A DNA stretch of 64,000 bases from Eutrigla gurnardus (taxonomy: Eukaryota; Chordata; Actinopteri; Perciformes; Triglidae): assembly GCA_963514095.1 (NCBI GenBank), contig OY741267.1:9145454-9209453 (forward strand). Reading direction: 5' to 3'. The notes under the pieces are model-generated. The model saw only the letters and a list, made by a program, of their open reading frames with translations, made no database searches and was not told the DNA's origin. Each line of letters begins with the position of its first letter. The stretch's first letter is position 1. A program made the translations under genes and the position numbers. This document shows positions 1-11,999 of this stretch, piece by piece.

Positions 1-519
1 CCGGATGCTGTAGCGTTTATCGTTGTTCGTCATTCGCGTCACGCTGATTGTTTGGAGCACTCTGCTGGTTTCTGGTGGCGGTGGTGAGGTGGTGGTTTGG
101 TTATCCACGGTGACGTTATGCTGCATTTGTATGGGTTTGCGATTTGTTTGGATGAGGCACGTGGTGGCATGGGTTCTGTGTCCTGTGACAGCGTCCATAG
201 CAACCAGTGGCGGCGGAGAGTCACTGTGCGCATGCTCCTCTAGCGCTATGCATTCTGGGTGATGGAGTCACTGTGGTTTGAGCCACATTTGCTGCATTTG
301 GTGGTGTTGCTGGCTTCTTTTGATTTATTATTTACATTATCATTATGTCATATTATTTGAATGATGGTATGTGTGAATAATATATTGCCATTTGTTGTTT
401 GTTGTATTTCAGGTTTATGACCTGTGGTACCTTCATTTCATTTGAAAATAAAACAAACACGAGTCATAACAATGTGTGCTTCCTGGTAAGCCTTTTCGGA
501 GGGCCCAGTATTGGAAAAT
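1..519. other. Unassigned
   Basis: G/T-rich to about 310, then AT-rich. No gene recognised. Confidence 0.4.
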
Positions 520-1400
520 TCCAGACAGTATTTGTACTCCTGATACTTTATCTACATGAAGTCAATAATACTTTTGTACTTTTACGCCCGATCCTAACTG
601 CATGAAGCTCATAATACTTGTGATACTTTAACTGCATGCAGCTTACAATACTACTTGTACTACTGATACTTTAACTTCATGAAACTGATAATACTGTACT
701 TTTATTGCTGATACTTTAACTACAATCTTTGTATCTCTTTTTGTTCTGTGTCTGTTTGCTGTGGTTTTGGTTAGTGGTTGTAGATATATCCCTGCAGGCC
801 ATTTTATATTCGTACATGCACTATATATCATATTGTATTCATTTGGATTGTCTTTGTCTTATTTCGCTTTGTAGTTGTCTTGTGTTTCTTTGTAGTTGTT
901 TTATGTCACTTTTTAGTTGCCTGGTGTCTCTTTGTAGTTTTTTATCTGTCTCTTCGTAGTTTTTTTGTTTCTCTTTGTGGTTCTTTTATTTCTCTTTGTG
1001 GTCATTACAGTTCTTTCTGTGGTTTGCTATCTCTTTGTACTCATTTTATGTCTCTTTGTAATCTAGTTGGTGTTTTTTATCCATTTGTGTTCATTTTGTG
1101 TTTTTTTATCGTTTTATGTCTCTTTGTAGTTGTTTTATGTCTCTTAGTAGTCTTTTTCTGTCTCTTGGCACTCATTCCCTGTCTCTTTTTCGTAGTAGTT
1201 TTATGTCTGTTTGAAGTTGTTTTGCATCTCTTTGTGGTCATTTCCCATCTCCCTATGGTTTTGTGCCTCTTTGTAGTTGTTTTGTTTTACAATCCTATGT
1301 TTCCTATTCAGCGTCAACAATAAAGTTGACTTGGGTGTTTCCTATCTCTTTGCGTTCATTTTATGTCTTTTTGTCATCGTTTTGTAGGTATTTTTTGCCT
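520..1400. repeat. Two degenerate tandem repeat tracts
   Basis: 520-720 has about six units of GATACTTTAACTGCATGAAG with (C/A)AATACT. 835-1380 has about 25 units of CTCTTTGTAGTTGTTTTATGT. Hydrophobic open frames here are artefacts of T-richness. Confidence 0.8.
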
Positions 1401-1713
1401 CTGGTAAACAACGAATTGCATACAGGTATGTTGAGTCTCCTCTCTCTTGTCTGTGATGAACATTGGCGCCACTAGAGGGCGCCAGCAGAGCTGTAGACAT
1501 CCCCTCTTTTTGCACACACTGGTTATAGATGCATGTGTGGGGTAAAGTACAGTGTCGGTGTTCAGTGTAACGTAACAGTGTAGGTTTGGTATTCCTGCTG
1601 TTTACAATAACCCTCCCCCCTTTCCTCATCTGTCCCCTCAACACCACCTAAACCCAGTCGGCCCACACCAACCAACATCAAACACTTGTTTGATACAGTA
1701 TGGCCTTTCTCTC

Positions 1714-1718
<5 letters not shown>

Positions 1719-1746
<28 letters not shown>

Positions 1747-1760
1747 TGGGGGGGGGGGAG
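1719..1760. repeat. (TG)n then G run
   Basis: About 14 TG units followed by 11 or 12 Gs. Confidence 0.9.
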
Positions 1761-2276
1761 GAGGTGGCTTGGAAGGTGCTTCCGTACCATAGAAGTCAAG
1801 ATCTCCAGTGTAAAATTTGAGATGGATTCAAGTTAGAAAGCCACAGTATCTTGCCATCTTGGATTTTAATGGGAAATTGAACGAACTTCACATGGGAATT
1901 ATATTATTGCTGGTAAACTCCAGTGAGTCCCTGCAGGGATATTTAGGATAATAACAAGCAAGAAAAGAGGAAGTTGAAGTTGAAATAAATATTTTCAGAT
2001 CAGATCAGATGATAAGTATACGTCAAAATGCATTTACCAACATTATACACCCAAAGTGTGAGCCTGCAGGGATATCTAAGATGATTTAAACTCAATATTT
2101 CGAAGCTTAAGTAACAACAGGAAACACATTTTGAGTTGTAGTTTTCCAAATATTTTTCTTTTAGAGTAAAAGATTCCGGCACAGAAACACGTTCTCTGTC
2201 AGTTGACCTTTCCACTGGTTCATTTTCAGCAACATGTTAAATTCAATAATTTATAGCCTTGTTCCTCCTCTGTGTC

Positions 2277-2280
<4 letters not shown>

Positions 2281-2344
<64 letters not shown>
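2281..2344. repeat. (TG)n microsatellite
   Basis: 32 TG units. Confidence 0.97.
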
Positions 2345-2345
<1 letters not shown>

Positions 2346-2989
2346 ATCGGGTGAAAGTTGTTGTTCGTCTGTAAATGTAAATGCTGCATGTGAATGTGAA
2401 GCTGCAGACAAAGACAGAGCTGCTTTTGTTCTTCTCCATGACAGAAAAGGCCTCTGCAGCTCCTGAAATGGCGGCCGGCACACGGTGAGGCTGAGCAGGG
2501 GGGGTGGAAAGCCCGGAATGGAGCCGGAGTTCAGGACTGGATCTGGATTCTGATCTGGTTTCAGGTTTTTCCACTTTGATCAGAGATGAAAATTAAAGTT
2601 TCTCTCTGCTGCATCCACGATGATACCACGCTGGGAAAAGAGAACTTTTAAGTTTTGTTTTTTTGTGCCTTTTTTTGCCTTTATTGTTAAAGGACAGCTA
2701 CTGTATCTCAATAATAAAAAAAAAACGTCACGCAGAAAGGGCTGCCGGTCGGACTCAAACCCACATTGTGTTCCTCAAGGTGTGGAGAAAATTGTAATCC
2801 CCTTTAACCCTAAAACTCGCTGGCGGATTTGAAGAGCATTATTTCTCTGTGTGAAGAATGCTTCGGTCAGGAAAAGTAACTAAATCAAAGATTAAAATTG
2901 TGATATTGCATCAAAATAATTGATTTTCATTTATTTTATTGATGTTTGATTATTATTTAAAAATATATATTTATTAATTATTCTACACA
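2345..2989. other. Unassigned
   Basis: No element or gene identified. Confidence 0.4.
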
Positions 2990-3300
2990 TCTATCAATAC
3001 TTTACAGCTACTTTAACTACAATTGAATTGAGACACATGTTCACAGAGCAGTAGTATGTTCATTTATAATTAAGTATTTTCACAATGTGGACTAATACTT
3101 CTACTTGTCGTGGATTATTTTCACAGCGTGTATTTGTACTTTTACTTGTAGTGGAGTATTTTAACAGAGTGGTAGTAGTATGTTGACTTATAGTGAAGTA
3201 ATTTCACAATGTGTATTAGAACCTTTAGTTGTAGTATTTTCACAGTAATTGTATTGTAGTAGAGTATTGGAATACTGGATGTACTGTTACTAAAGCATTG
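2990..3300. repeat. Degenerate repeat (ACTTTTACTTGTAGTG / TTTTCACA.TGTG)
   Basis: Several imperfect ~60-bp units. Similar text appears in CYRI intron 2 (57740-57800, 58000-58030, 58800-58850). Confidence 0.65.
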
Positions 3301-3373
3301 TGAAATCACTGTAACTTATTAATAATAAACATTATAACAAAAGTACGTTCTTATAAAAGGTAAACTGTCACAG

Positions 3374-3581
3374 TTTGCTCCTTCTCTCACCTTTCCACAG
3401 ACCCCTGAACTATTTGTCCCATGAGTATGTCCATGCACTTGCTAACATCCACATTGGAGATCACAGTCATCCTCTGTGGGGTTTGGCCGAGTTGCTTGCA
3501 TCAGGACAATCCGGCCAAGAATGGACTCAGCTCAATCCCAAACTCCTCAGAGGGCAAGTTGCTTACTCTTCTTCCATATAG
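3374..3581 (+). other. Candidate exon-like fragment
   Basis: A good acceptor (TCTCACCTTTCCACAG, ending 3400) is followed by an open frame PLNYLSHEYVHALANIHIGD, continuing HSHPLWGLAELLASGQSGQE, to TAG. I recognise no family and see no partner exon. Confidence 0.2.
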
Positions 3582-3637
3582 CATAATGTTCATTTCGTAA
3601 ATTATTATTCGATTTACAATCAAATACACCATAAAGC

Positions 3638-4786
3638 AGGTTTGCCAACTCTCACGCTCCTGGCGTGACGCTTTCACCATCATCTCACGCTGTCACGCAC
3701 ACGAACGAAATGTCACACCACATTAAAAAAAATCTGTTCATTTTCTGTTGATGTCTACTAGCTGTAACATCTGCCTACAATCACGACAGTATTCTCTGAG
3801 CGTTGATTCACTGAAAACCATGCACCTGATACGTCACAGTTGCCTGTGAAAAAAAGTTCAAAACATAGGTTCGGAGTCGGAGCCTACCGATGCGTGTTCG
3901 AAAGTTTGGATGACAACGAAGATCCTTATTATTGTCATTTCTTAACACTCTCTGATGACAACCAATCAAGGTGAGCTGATAAAATCTATTGCTAATACAA
4001 TTGTGTGCTTTGTCACTGCAGCCTGCCCCAATATCAGTCTAACTGTGTGCTGAGGAGACAGTACAGACTGTCAACAACTAGTTTCTAACGTTTAGTTATG
4101 AGGGCTAGGTAGATGCTAATTGCTATATAAAAGGCTGCAAATTACGTTTTGTTAGATGAGCTTGCTGATATATTTTAAAAGAAAAACGGATGATGGACAT
4201 GGAGAGGAGAAGAACCAAGCAGAGCTTCAGCAGGTAAGCTGGTCATGTAATGATTTATGTTCAGTTGTTTGTTAGCAAAAAAAGAAAAATGTTACCCCAG
4301 GCTACCTCTTTATTAAAGATGGACAGTGTGCCCTCCACCTGATGCCTCACTCAAATATGAACCCGTCCTACCAATGTTAGCAGGTCTAGGCCTACGTGTA
4401 ATTTTAATGGAGATGTCATGTCATTGTGATTAGGCTATCATGCCATTATAAGGCTGCCGTTTTTTAGGTTTTTTTTTAACACAGCTCACCTTTGTTTTAG
4501 AGGAATGAGTGGAGTGGTGATGCTTGATGATGAGGTGCTGGTGGAGGAGGAGGAGGAGGTGCTGGTGGAGGGAGGAGGAGGAGGTGCTGGTGGAGGAGAA
4601 GGAGGAGGAGGAGGAGGAAGATTCAAGCACAGTGCTCACAGTCAAGAATAAGAAAAAGGCTAAATCAGGGGCCACTGCTTACAATTCCAAATTTAACAGT
4701 GCCTGGACTAAAGAATTGTACAAAAAAATTGTCGCGCCCCCGCCCACTACCATTCTCCAGACAAATTCCCAAAGTTGGCAACCCTG
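3638..4786 (+). mobile_element. hAT-type element, 1149 bp
   Basis: Starts AGGTTTGCCAACTCTCACG and ends AAAGTTGGCAACCCTG, imperfect inverted termini. The 8-bp duplication CATAAAGC is exact on both sides (3630-3637 and 4787-4794). The unoccupied site is visible in repeat family A copy 2 (CATAAAGCAGGGG). The interior holds two transposase-like exons. Confidence 0.85.
4157..4735 (+). pseudogene. Transposase-derived exons inside the hAT element
   Basis: Exon 1 (about 4157-4233) encodes SLLIYFKRKTDDGHGEEKNQ then AELQQ with a GTAAGC donor. A second exon after TTGTTTTAG (about 4501) has an acidic stretch made by a GGAGGAGGTGCTGGT expansion and then KKKAKSGATAYNSKFNSAWT, resembling the start of the BED-type/ZBED-like hAT transposase. 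It is truncated after about 20 more residues. Confidence 0.5.
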
Positions 4787-5045
4787 CATAAAGCAGGGTG
4801 ATATGCTTTAGGGCATGGCCACCTCGTGATTTACTGGTCATTACCACCATGTTGCTACTGTGCTTACAATGCAATTAGCTAATAAGCTAAAAAGTTTACC
4901 TTGAATTATAGAAGCTAACTTTGTTAACAGCTTCACACCAGATGCCAGATGGATAGAGTTGCAGAAAGGTTGCCACTCGCGGTTGCTCCACTGCACCCGT
5001 CGCTCCTCCAAAGCCCTTTGCAAAAATTTGGTACTTTTGGATCTT
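4787..5045 (+). repeat. Repeat family A, copy 1
   Basis: CATAAAGCAGGGTGATATGC, then CTTTAGGGCATGGCC, AATTATAGAAGCTAACTTTG, TTAACAGCTTCACACCAGAT and CACCCGTCGCTCCTCCA match the copies at 26440 and 48865. Its left part was the target of the hAT at 3638. Confidence 0.7.
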
Positions 5046-5175
5046 TGTGTAAAATGTTTTTGGATTAGGTGTCCCAGTTGGCAATATTGTTTTGATCATA
5101 TTCACTGAAGCCGACACTACGCTCCGATAGAACAACATAAATCATCCGGTTTTAGAAAAAAAAGCGTTATTTGTT

Positions 5176-5472
5176 TTGCAAAATATCAACACAGCCCGGT
5201 TCATCCTATCCAATCAGCACGCAGGGCTGTGTTCGTGCACACACAGAGCCCCTCCCCCCTCGGGTCGTTCCACTATCACAAGGGGGAGGTGGAGAGAAGT
5301 AGCAACAAGCTTCCAATTCCTCGTTAAAAACCGAAACGAGGAGGTCCAAAAAAAAAAACAAGGAAAAGAAACCACCGGTGGAAAAGAAGGAAAAAAAAGA
5401 AAGATTGCGACGGTGCCCGTGATAAAAACAGAGTCAACATCGGACCCGCGTTTCAAAGGTGGCGTGATCTAA
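5176..5472 (+). other. Unrecognised basic open frame in a CpG-richer patch
   Basis: 98 codons with a Lys-rich middle (KKKQGKETTGGKEGKKRK). It lies in a patch with CCAATCAGCACG and GAGCCCCTCCCC, like a promoter inside a transposon. No family recognised. Confidence 0.2.
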
Positions 5473-5559
5473 GGGATTTCAAAGGGCACGAAGTCGGGGG
5501 GGAGGAGCTCGGTGGTCGTGGGGGAGGAGCGTGACAGTGCTCTCGATCCGCCGGACTTG

Positions 5560-6464
5560 CCGACTGGGACTTTAAAGAAACATATGAAAAGAAATATGTG
5601 CAACAAAGAGTAAATATTGCTGAGCAGAAATATGTTGTTTAAGGTTTGCCAGGGTAACTTCTGTTTTATTTTCATAACTGTTGAAATGTTGCTGTTCAAA
5701 GGTGAAGGTGATGCTTTGATTGGTCTGGAGGTGGGAAAATAGGTCCCTTTCGTAATTCCTCAACATTTTCACGTCCGACATCACAAATGTCTAAAAATGT
5801 GCTCCGCTGTCTTCATATTTAAAGGATATCACGTCTCTGCCGACCGTTTTACATTTTGTACAATGATGACGTACGTTAGTTTGTCATGCTGTTTGCAACA
5901 GCTTGATATGCATAAACCACCAAAGATGGCAAATGTAATTGAAACAAAAGGACTTTCAAGATGTGTGTTCTATTAGTGAGTGGGTAGAATACATTATCAG
6001 GTTATCACATGACAGCAGTGCATGTTCGTGCATGAGAGCTACCCAGTAAATGATCAGACCTGAAATGATCTTCCCTGAATTTGGGTTACTGTTGGAAAAT
6101 CGATTTTTTATATCACCTATGTTCTGTGTTTGGATTCTGAAAGGAGCAGGTTTGGCTATTAGTAATTATCAGAGATAATTAAGAGTATCAATATGATTAT
6201 GAATATTCCTAGAATAATTAATAATCCAGCGATAATGACAAGGCACCACCCTGGATCAGAGACTTATAACCGCACCATTGACTTAGTCTCAAGAGAAGGC
6301 TGGTCACTCAGAATGCCAGTATTTATCAACTACTTTACACACATGGGACGGACAGTGAAGGATAGAGTCTGAGCTCTGAACCTCACAACCTGTTGTTATC
6401 ACAAAGTCCACACAGTAATAACCACAGGCAGCAGCCCTTTAAAGAAGGGAATATAGTTTATTGG
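5560..6464. other. Unassigned
   Basis: AT-rich, no recognisable element. Confidence 0.4.
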
Positions 6465-8030
6465 ACTTTAGCAATATGATGTGATCACATAACCTAGTGA
6501 TCTGGTGTATAGTGAGAACAGAAGCGGTCCTAATACTGAGCCTTGAGGGACACCCGTGTCCAGAGAACAGGGTTTGGACATAGAGCCATTCCATGTGACC
6601 TGAAAGGTGCGATTTGTCAGGTATGATGTAAACCAGGCGAGAGCAGAGTCAGTTATGCCAAGTTCAGCCAGGGTGGAGAGGAGGATTTGGTGGTTGACTG
6701 TGTCGAACGCAGCAGATAGGTCGAGGAGAACGAGAACAGAGGAGTGGGACGAGGCTCTGGCGTCACTGTGAGGAGGGCCGTCTCAGTGGAGTGAGCAGTC
6801 CTGAATCCTGATTGATTAGGGTCTAGGAGGTTGTTCAGCGAGAGATAGGATGACAGTTGGTTGTAGGCGGCACGTTCCAAGGTTTTAGAGAGGAATGAAA
6901 GAAGAGATATAGGTCTGTAGCTTTGGATGTCAGTAGCGTCTAGGGTGGGTTTTTTAAGGAGAGGCTTCACGGTAGCTGTCTTAAAATCCGTTGGAATGAC
7001 ACCTGAGGTGAGGGAGGAGTTGATCAGGGTGGTGAGGAATGGCAAGATGTCGTGTGAGATGTCTTGGAGAAGAGAGGAGGGGATCGGGTCGAGGGAGCAG
7101 GTGGTGGCACGGTTAGATGTAACAAGTGCGTGAACATCTTCAGAGGTGAGGGGGGTAAAGCTGGTAAGACCATCCGAGTTGAGGGTTGGGGAGATGTCTT
7201 CTGGGAGGGAATAGGCGTAAATGAGGAGCTGATGTTGTTTACTTTCTTGGTAGAGTAAGTAGCAAAGTCATCGGCAGTAAGGAAGGAAGGGGGCGGAGGG
7301 GTAGGAGGGGTGAGGAGGGAGGAGAACACGGAGAAGAGTTTCCTGGGGTTGGAGGCAGAAGAGTTGATCTTTGTCAGGTAGAAGGCAGATTTAGCTGCCG
7401 AAACAGTTGAGGTGAAGTCAGAGAGGAGGCGGTGGTAGTGAGTAAGGTCCTCGTGCTGGCCCGACTTCTTCCATTTTCTCTCGGACGCTCGCAACAATGA
7501 TCTGTTGGTTTGCAGAGGTTCAGACAGCCAGGGAGGGGGGGGGGAGATGATCGCGCAGGTCGTGAGATAGGGGGACAGAGAGTGTCCAAAGAAGAGGAGA
7601 GTGAGGACATCAGGATGGAGGAGGCTTCCTCAGTAGGCATTAAGGAGAACTGTTCTGAGGATGGTAGCAAGGAGATAACAGTTGAGGAGAGAGCGGAGGG
7701 AGTGAGGGATTTCAGGTTGCGGCGGCTGGTGACCATTCGAGGCGTAGAGGGGAGGGATGTGGTGGGCTCCATGGGGAGGGAGAAAGTCACAAAGTGGTGG
7801 TCGGACACGGTGAGCGGGGTAACAGAGAGTGCCGAGATGCCACAGGATCTTGTGAAGACAAGGTCAAGTTGGTTCCCGGCGCGGTGAGTTGGTGGAGAGG
7901 GGGAGAGCGTAAGGTAATAGATCACTATGATGTTGAGTTTGAAAGGAAGGGTGACAGAGACGGCGTGGAATTCAAGTGTAGATCGGGGTAGGTGGTCCAG
8001 AGGAAGGATCTGGTAGGACTTACGTCCCAT
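6465..8030 (-). pseudogene. L2/CR1-like LINE ORF2 remnant
   Basis: The minus strand shows endonuclease-RT linker text (AGNQLDLVFTRSC, LTVSDHHFVTFSLP) and reverse transcriptase text (KTATVKPLLKKPTLDATDI, SYRPISLLSFLSKTLERA, LLDPNQSGFRTAHSTETALL). In another frame follows LVLLDLSAAFDTVNH, with the first catalytic Asp, and GPLLFSLYTRSLGYV at the very end. There are several frameshifts, and both ends are truncated before the rest of RT. Confidence 0.85.
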
Positions 8031-8261
8031 ACCGTCATCACCTACCTCCCATCATCACCTATGTGCCTTCATTCTATTGGGGCACTTGCAAGAGCAGATT
8101 TGGTTATCAATAGAGAATTACAATTTTCAATAAAAGTATTGATATTAATAGGATTATTAATTAAATCACTGAATCTGCTAGTGCCCCAACATAGGTGCGC
8201 CACGTGAGGCACTGATATGCGATCATAATTGTGCAATATTTATTTTGATGAATAAGTATAT

Positions 8262-8515
8262 ATTCATCGATCCATTGTCTACCACTTATCCTGTATTCAG
8301 TGGGGGGGGGGGGGGGGCTGGAGCCGATCCCAGCTGTCATTGGGTGAAGGCAGGGTACACCTGGACAGGACGCCAGTCTATCACAGGGCTAACATATAGA
8401 GACAAACAACCATTCACTCTCACATTCACACCTACGGGACATTTAGAGTCATCAATGAACCTATCCCCATCCTGAATGTCTTTAGACTGTGGGAGGAAGC
8501 CGGAGAACCCGGAGA
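8262..8515 (-). repeat. SINE fragment (minus strand)
   Basis: Reverse complement of the 3' two-thirds of the SINE at 52671 (TCTACCACTTATCCTGTATT, ACACCTACGGGACATTTAGA, GACTGTGGGAGGAAGCCGGA), with a 17-bp G run near 8310. Confidence 0.8.
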
Positions 8516-8519
8516 GAAT

Positions 8520-8984
8520 TTTAATTTAAAGTATAATTAAACCAAAACTTAAAATTTGACAAAAATCTGAAATTCACTCTTTCAGAGTTTCAGAATATTT
8601 TTGTCCAGCATTTGAATACCACGTATTCAATCCATTAGTGGTGAAGTTCAGTGCTCCTTTTTAAATTGTGGATCTGAGTCTTGTGTACTGGCAGTTTCTG
8701 CCAAGCAATTCAGCCTAATAAGAGGCAAAACAGAGAACAGAGCCACAGCGTGTTACCAACTCTGTGAACATTGAAATTGTACCTTGCTGTTTCTGCCACG
8801 TGTTCTAGCTTGGGTCAACATTTCAAATGAATTCCCCAACTGTCTCTGCCATGCATTTCACTGAGCATGCCTTTGACAAAAAAATGTAATAGGCAACTTA
8901 AAATAACTGAGGGGATGTATAGAGCCATTAGAAGGTGCTGTAGCTAAGCATCTCTCATGGAGAGCTACCAGTCACCTCTCTAGA
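8520..8984. other. Unassigned
   Basis: AT-rich, nothing recognised. Confidence 0.4.
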
Positions 8985-9590
8985 CACAATGGAGACCCCA
9001 TGAACATCTCATCTGTGGCACAGAACTTTTACCCTGAGTTTATCCAGAAACTAAACTTCAGTGAGTGCCATGAGGAGAACAACTTGTTACTGAACAGCAG
9101 ATCTGATGTAGGCCTACTAACATCATCAGTGGCGGTTTTTCATATGGGCAGTATGGGCAGCCGCCCAGGGCGGCATTCGTGGAGGGGCGGCATGAGCGCC
9201 CGCACAAAAAAAAGGTGCGTCTGCTGAGAGAGACTGGTTCACACCGGCCGCGGAAGCGCCGCGAATAGGCGCGGCCGCCCCGCGCCATGAAGCAATCGTT
9301 TCGGCGTCTGCTCTATTTTTTGCGCGTGCCGCGAGCGATCGTGTCAATTCTGGCAGGAAATCACACAAATAAACACGAGACAATCCGGTCAATTTTCAAA
9401 ATTAAACAATTTTCAAAATAAAATACCGCAATTGACAAATACGATATTTGTGTATCTAAACTCGCACTGGGAAACAGGAAGAGAAAATACAGTTAATAAA
9501 TGTGAAGAGTAGATAGACAAATATGTGTATTTCAACGGTATATCTACACTGTCTACTACCATACACACTCTCTCGGTCTGTCTGTGTGTG

Positions 9591-9641
<51 letters not shown>

Positions 9642-9995
9642 GAACGGATAAATAGAAGAAGTGTACAAACTTCTTGGTTATAGAAACATGGCATATTTAT
9701 TTTATGAGGTTATGATAAAAAAATAGCTCTGAATGAACAACAGATGAGCAGAAGCGCTTGTCGACCGTCGCAGAGAATTACCTTCTGGTCCGAACAGGGG
9801 GGCAGGGGGGTCCATTTGTGTGTGTGTGTGTATGTGGGGGGGGGGGGGGCGCTGGAGGTGAGGTTCGCCCAGGGCGTCATGAAACCTAGGACCGCCACTG
9901 AACATCATCCAAGGGTCCTTTGTTAAAATGCTTGCTACTGACTTTCTACGGACAAACCTGTCTCTCGGTTCAGAGTAAAGCTGCCCTAGAGAAGG
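8985..9995 (+). pseudogene. Old reading frame split by a hAT insertion
   Basis: The frame to the left (AQNFYPEFIQKLNFSECHEE) continues in the same phase on the right (KGPLLKCLLLTFYGQTCLSV) once the element and one duplication are set aside, up to a TAA near 9995. The family is not recognised. It may be a transposon or host gene fragment. Confidence 0.3.
9127..9900. mobile_element. hAT-type non-autonomous element, 774 bp
   Basis: Starts CAGTGGCGGT and ends ACCGCCACTG, perfect 10-bp inverted termini, flanked by identical 8-bp duplications AACATCAT at 9119-9126 and 9901-9908. Subterminal GCCGCCCAGGGCGGC and CGCCCAGGGCGTCATG are also related. The interior holds a (CT)n run (9591-9640) and a G run. 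No transposase. Confidence 0.93.
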
Positions 9996-10014
9996 AAGCG
10001 GAATAACTTAAAGT

Positions 10015-10224
10015 GTGAAATACTCGTCTCCTTCAAGAGGTTCAAGCGGTAAACATAAAAGCCATGCTTGCTATTTGAATGACCTGCACTGCGCAGAGTC
10101 TGAACTCCTACAAGATACTAATTTCTACAAGAATGAGTGGTTGAAATCTAAACCGGAATGTCTTCCCTCACCAGGCCTGTACAGCCAGTGTGATTCAGGC
10201 TTCTCCGATTCTCACTCTGTGTAG
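10015..10224 (+). other. Small unrecognised open frame next to the minisatellite
   Basis: 69 codons, MKYSSPSRGSSGKHKSHACY to GLYSQCDSGFSDSHSV. Protein-like composition with a DSGFSDS ending that resembles a beta-TrCP phosphodegron (DSGxxS). No start context or splice site stands out. It may be a relic of the same old coding sequence as 8985-9995. Confidence 0.25.
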
Positions 10225-10267
10225 TGAAAAGACATCTCCTCCGCCATGCATGTAGAACATGGCATGG

Positions 10268-11997
10268 CGACATCCCACTGTCTTCACCTACGTCCTGCTG
10301 TCTTCACCTACGTCCCGTTGTCTTCACCTACATCCCGTTGTCTTCACCTACGTCCTGCCGTCTTAACCTACGTCCCACTTCACCTACGTCCTGCTGTCTT
10401 CACCTACATCCCGTTGTCTTCACCTACGTCCCGCTGTCTTCACCTACGTCCCACTGTCTTCACCTACGTCCCACTGTCTTCACCTACGTCCCACTGTCTT
10501 CACCTACGTCCTGCTGTCTTCACCTACGTCCCGCTGTCTTCACCTACGTCCCGCTGTCTTCACCTACGTCCCACTGTCTTCACCTACGTCCCGCTGTCTT
10601 CACCTACGTCCTGCTGTCTTCACCTACGTCCCGCTGTCTTCACCTACGTCCCACTGTCTTCACCTACGTCCCGCTGTCTTCACCTACGTCCTGCTGTCTT
10701 CACCTACGTCCCACTGTCTTCACCTACGTCCCACTGTCTTCACCTACATCCCGTTGTCTTCACCTACGTCCCGCTGTCTTCACCTACGTCCCACTGTCTT
10801 CACCTACGTCCCACTGTCTTCACCTACGTCCCGCTGTCTTCACCTACATCCCGCTGTCTTCACCTACGTCCTGCTGTCTTCACCTACATCCTGCTGTCTT
10901 CACCTACGTCCCGCTGTCTTCACCTACGTCCCACTGTCTTCACCTACGTCCTGCTGTCTTCACCTACATCCCGCTGTCTTCACCTACGTCCCGCTGTCTT
11001 CACCTACGTCCCACTGTCTTCAGCTACGTCCTGCCGTCTTAACCTACGTCCCACTGTCTTCACCTACGTCCTGCTGTCTTCACCTACATCCCGTTGTCTT
11101 CACCTACATCCTGCTGTCTTCACCTACATCCTGCTGTCTTCACCTACATCCCGCTGTCTTCACCTACATCCTGCTGTCTTCACCTACGTCCTGCTGTCTT
11201 CACCTACATCCCGCTGTCTTCACCTACATCCCACTGTCTTCACCTACATCCCACTGTCTTCACCTACGTCCTGCTGTCTTCACCTAAATCCTGCTGTCTT
11301 CACCTACGTCCTGCTGTCTTCACCTACATCCCACTGTCTTCACCTACGTCCTGCTGTCTTCACCTAAATCCTGCTGTCTTCACCTACGTCCTGCTGTCTT
11401 CACCTACGTCCCACTGTCTTCACCTACGTCCCACTGTCTTCAGCTACGTCCTGCCGTCTTAACCTACGTCCCACTGTCTTCACCTAAATCCTGCTGTCTT
11501 CACCTACGTCCTGCTGTCTTCACCTACATCCCACTGTCTTCACCTACGTCCTGCTGTCTTCACCTAAATCCTGCTGTCTTCACCTACGTCCTGCTGTCTT
11601 CACCTACGTCCCACTGTCTTCACCTACGTCCCACTGTCTTCAGCTACGTCCTGCCGTCTTAACCTACGTCCCACTGTCTTCACCTACGTCCTGCTGTCTT
11701 CACCTACATCCCGTTGTCTTCACCTACATCCTGCTGTCTTCACCTACATCCTGCTGTCTTCACCTACATCCTGCTGTCTTCACCTACGTCCTGCTGTCTT
11801 CACCTACGTCCTGCTGTCTTCACCTACATCCTGCTGTCTTCACCTACGTCCTGCTGTCTTCACCTACATCCTGCTGTCTTCACCTACGTCCTGCTGTCTT
11901 CACCTACGTCCTGCTGTCTTCACCTACATCCCACTGTCTTCACCTACATCCCACTGTCTTCACCTACATCCCGCTGTCTTCACCTACATCCCACTTA
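10268..11997 (+). repeat. 20-bp minisatellite array, about 86 copies
   Basis: Consensus unit CACCTACGTCCCGCTGTCTT. Nearly all variation is at its two CpGs (ACG/ACA; CCG/CCA/CTG). A 200-bp block of ten units is exactly duplicated (11281-11480 equals 11481-11680). Rare units beginning CAGCTACG at 11021, 11441 and 11641 mark higher-order copying. The register slips once near 10376. All plus-strand frames are open, which is a by-product. Confidence 0.98.
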
Positions 11998-11999
11998 TC

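Noticed and set aside
6927..7887. Plus-strand frames of 64-125 codons
   Set aside because: Antisense shadows of the minus-strand LINE reverse transcriptase region.
9413..9694. Arg/Glu-rich minus-strand frames
   Set aside because: They come from the (CT)n run inside the hAT element.
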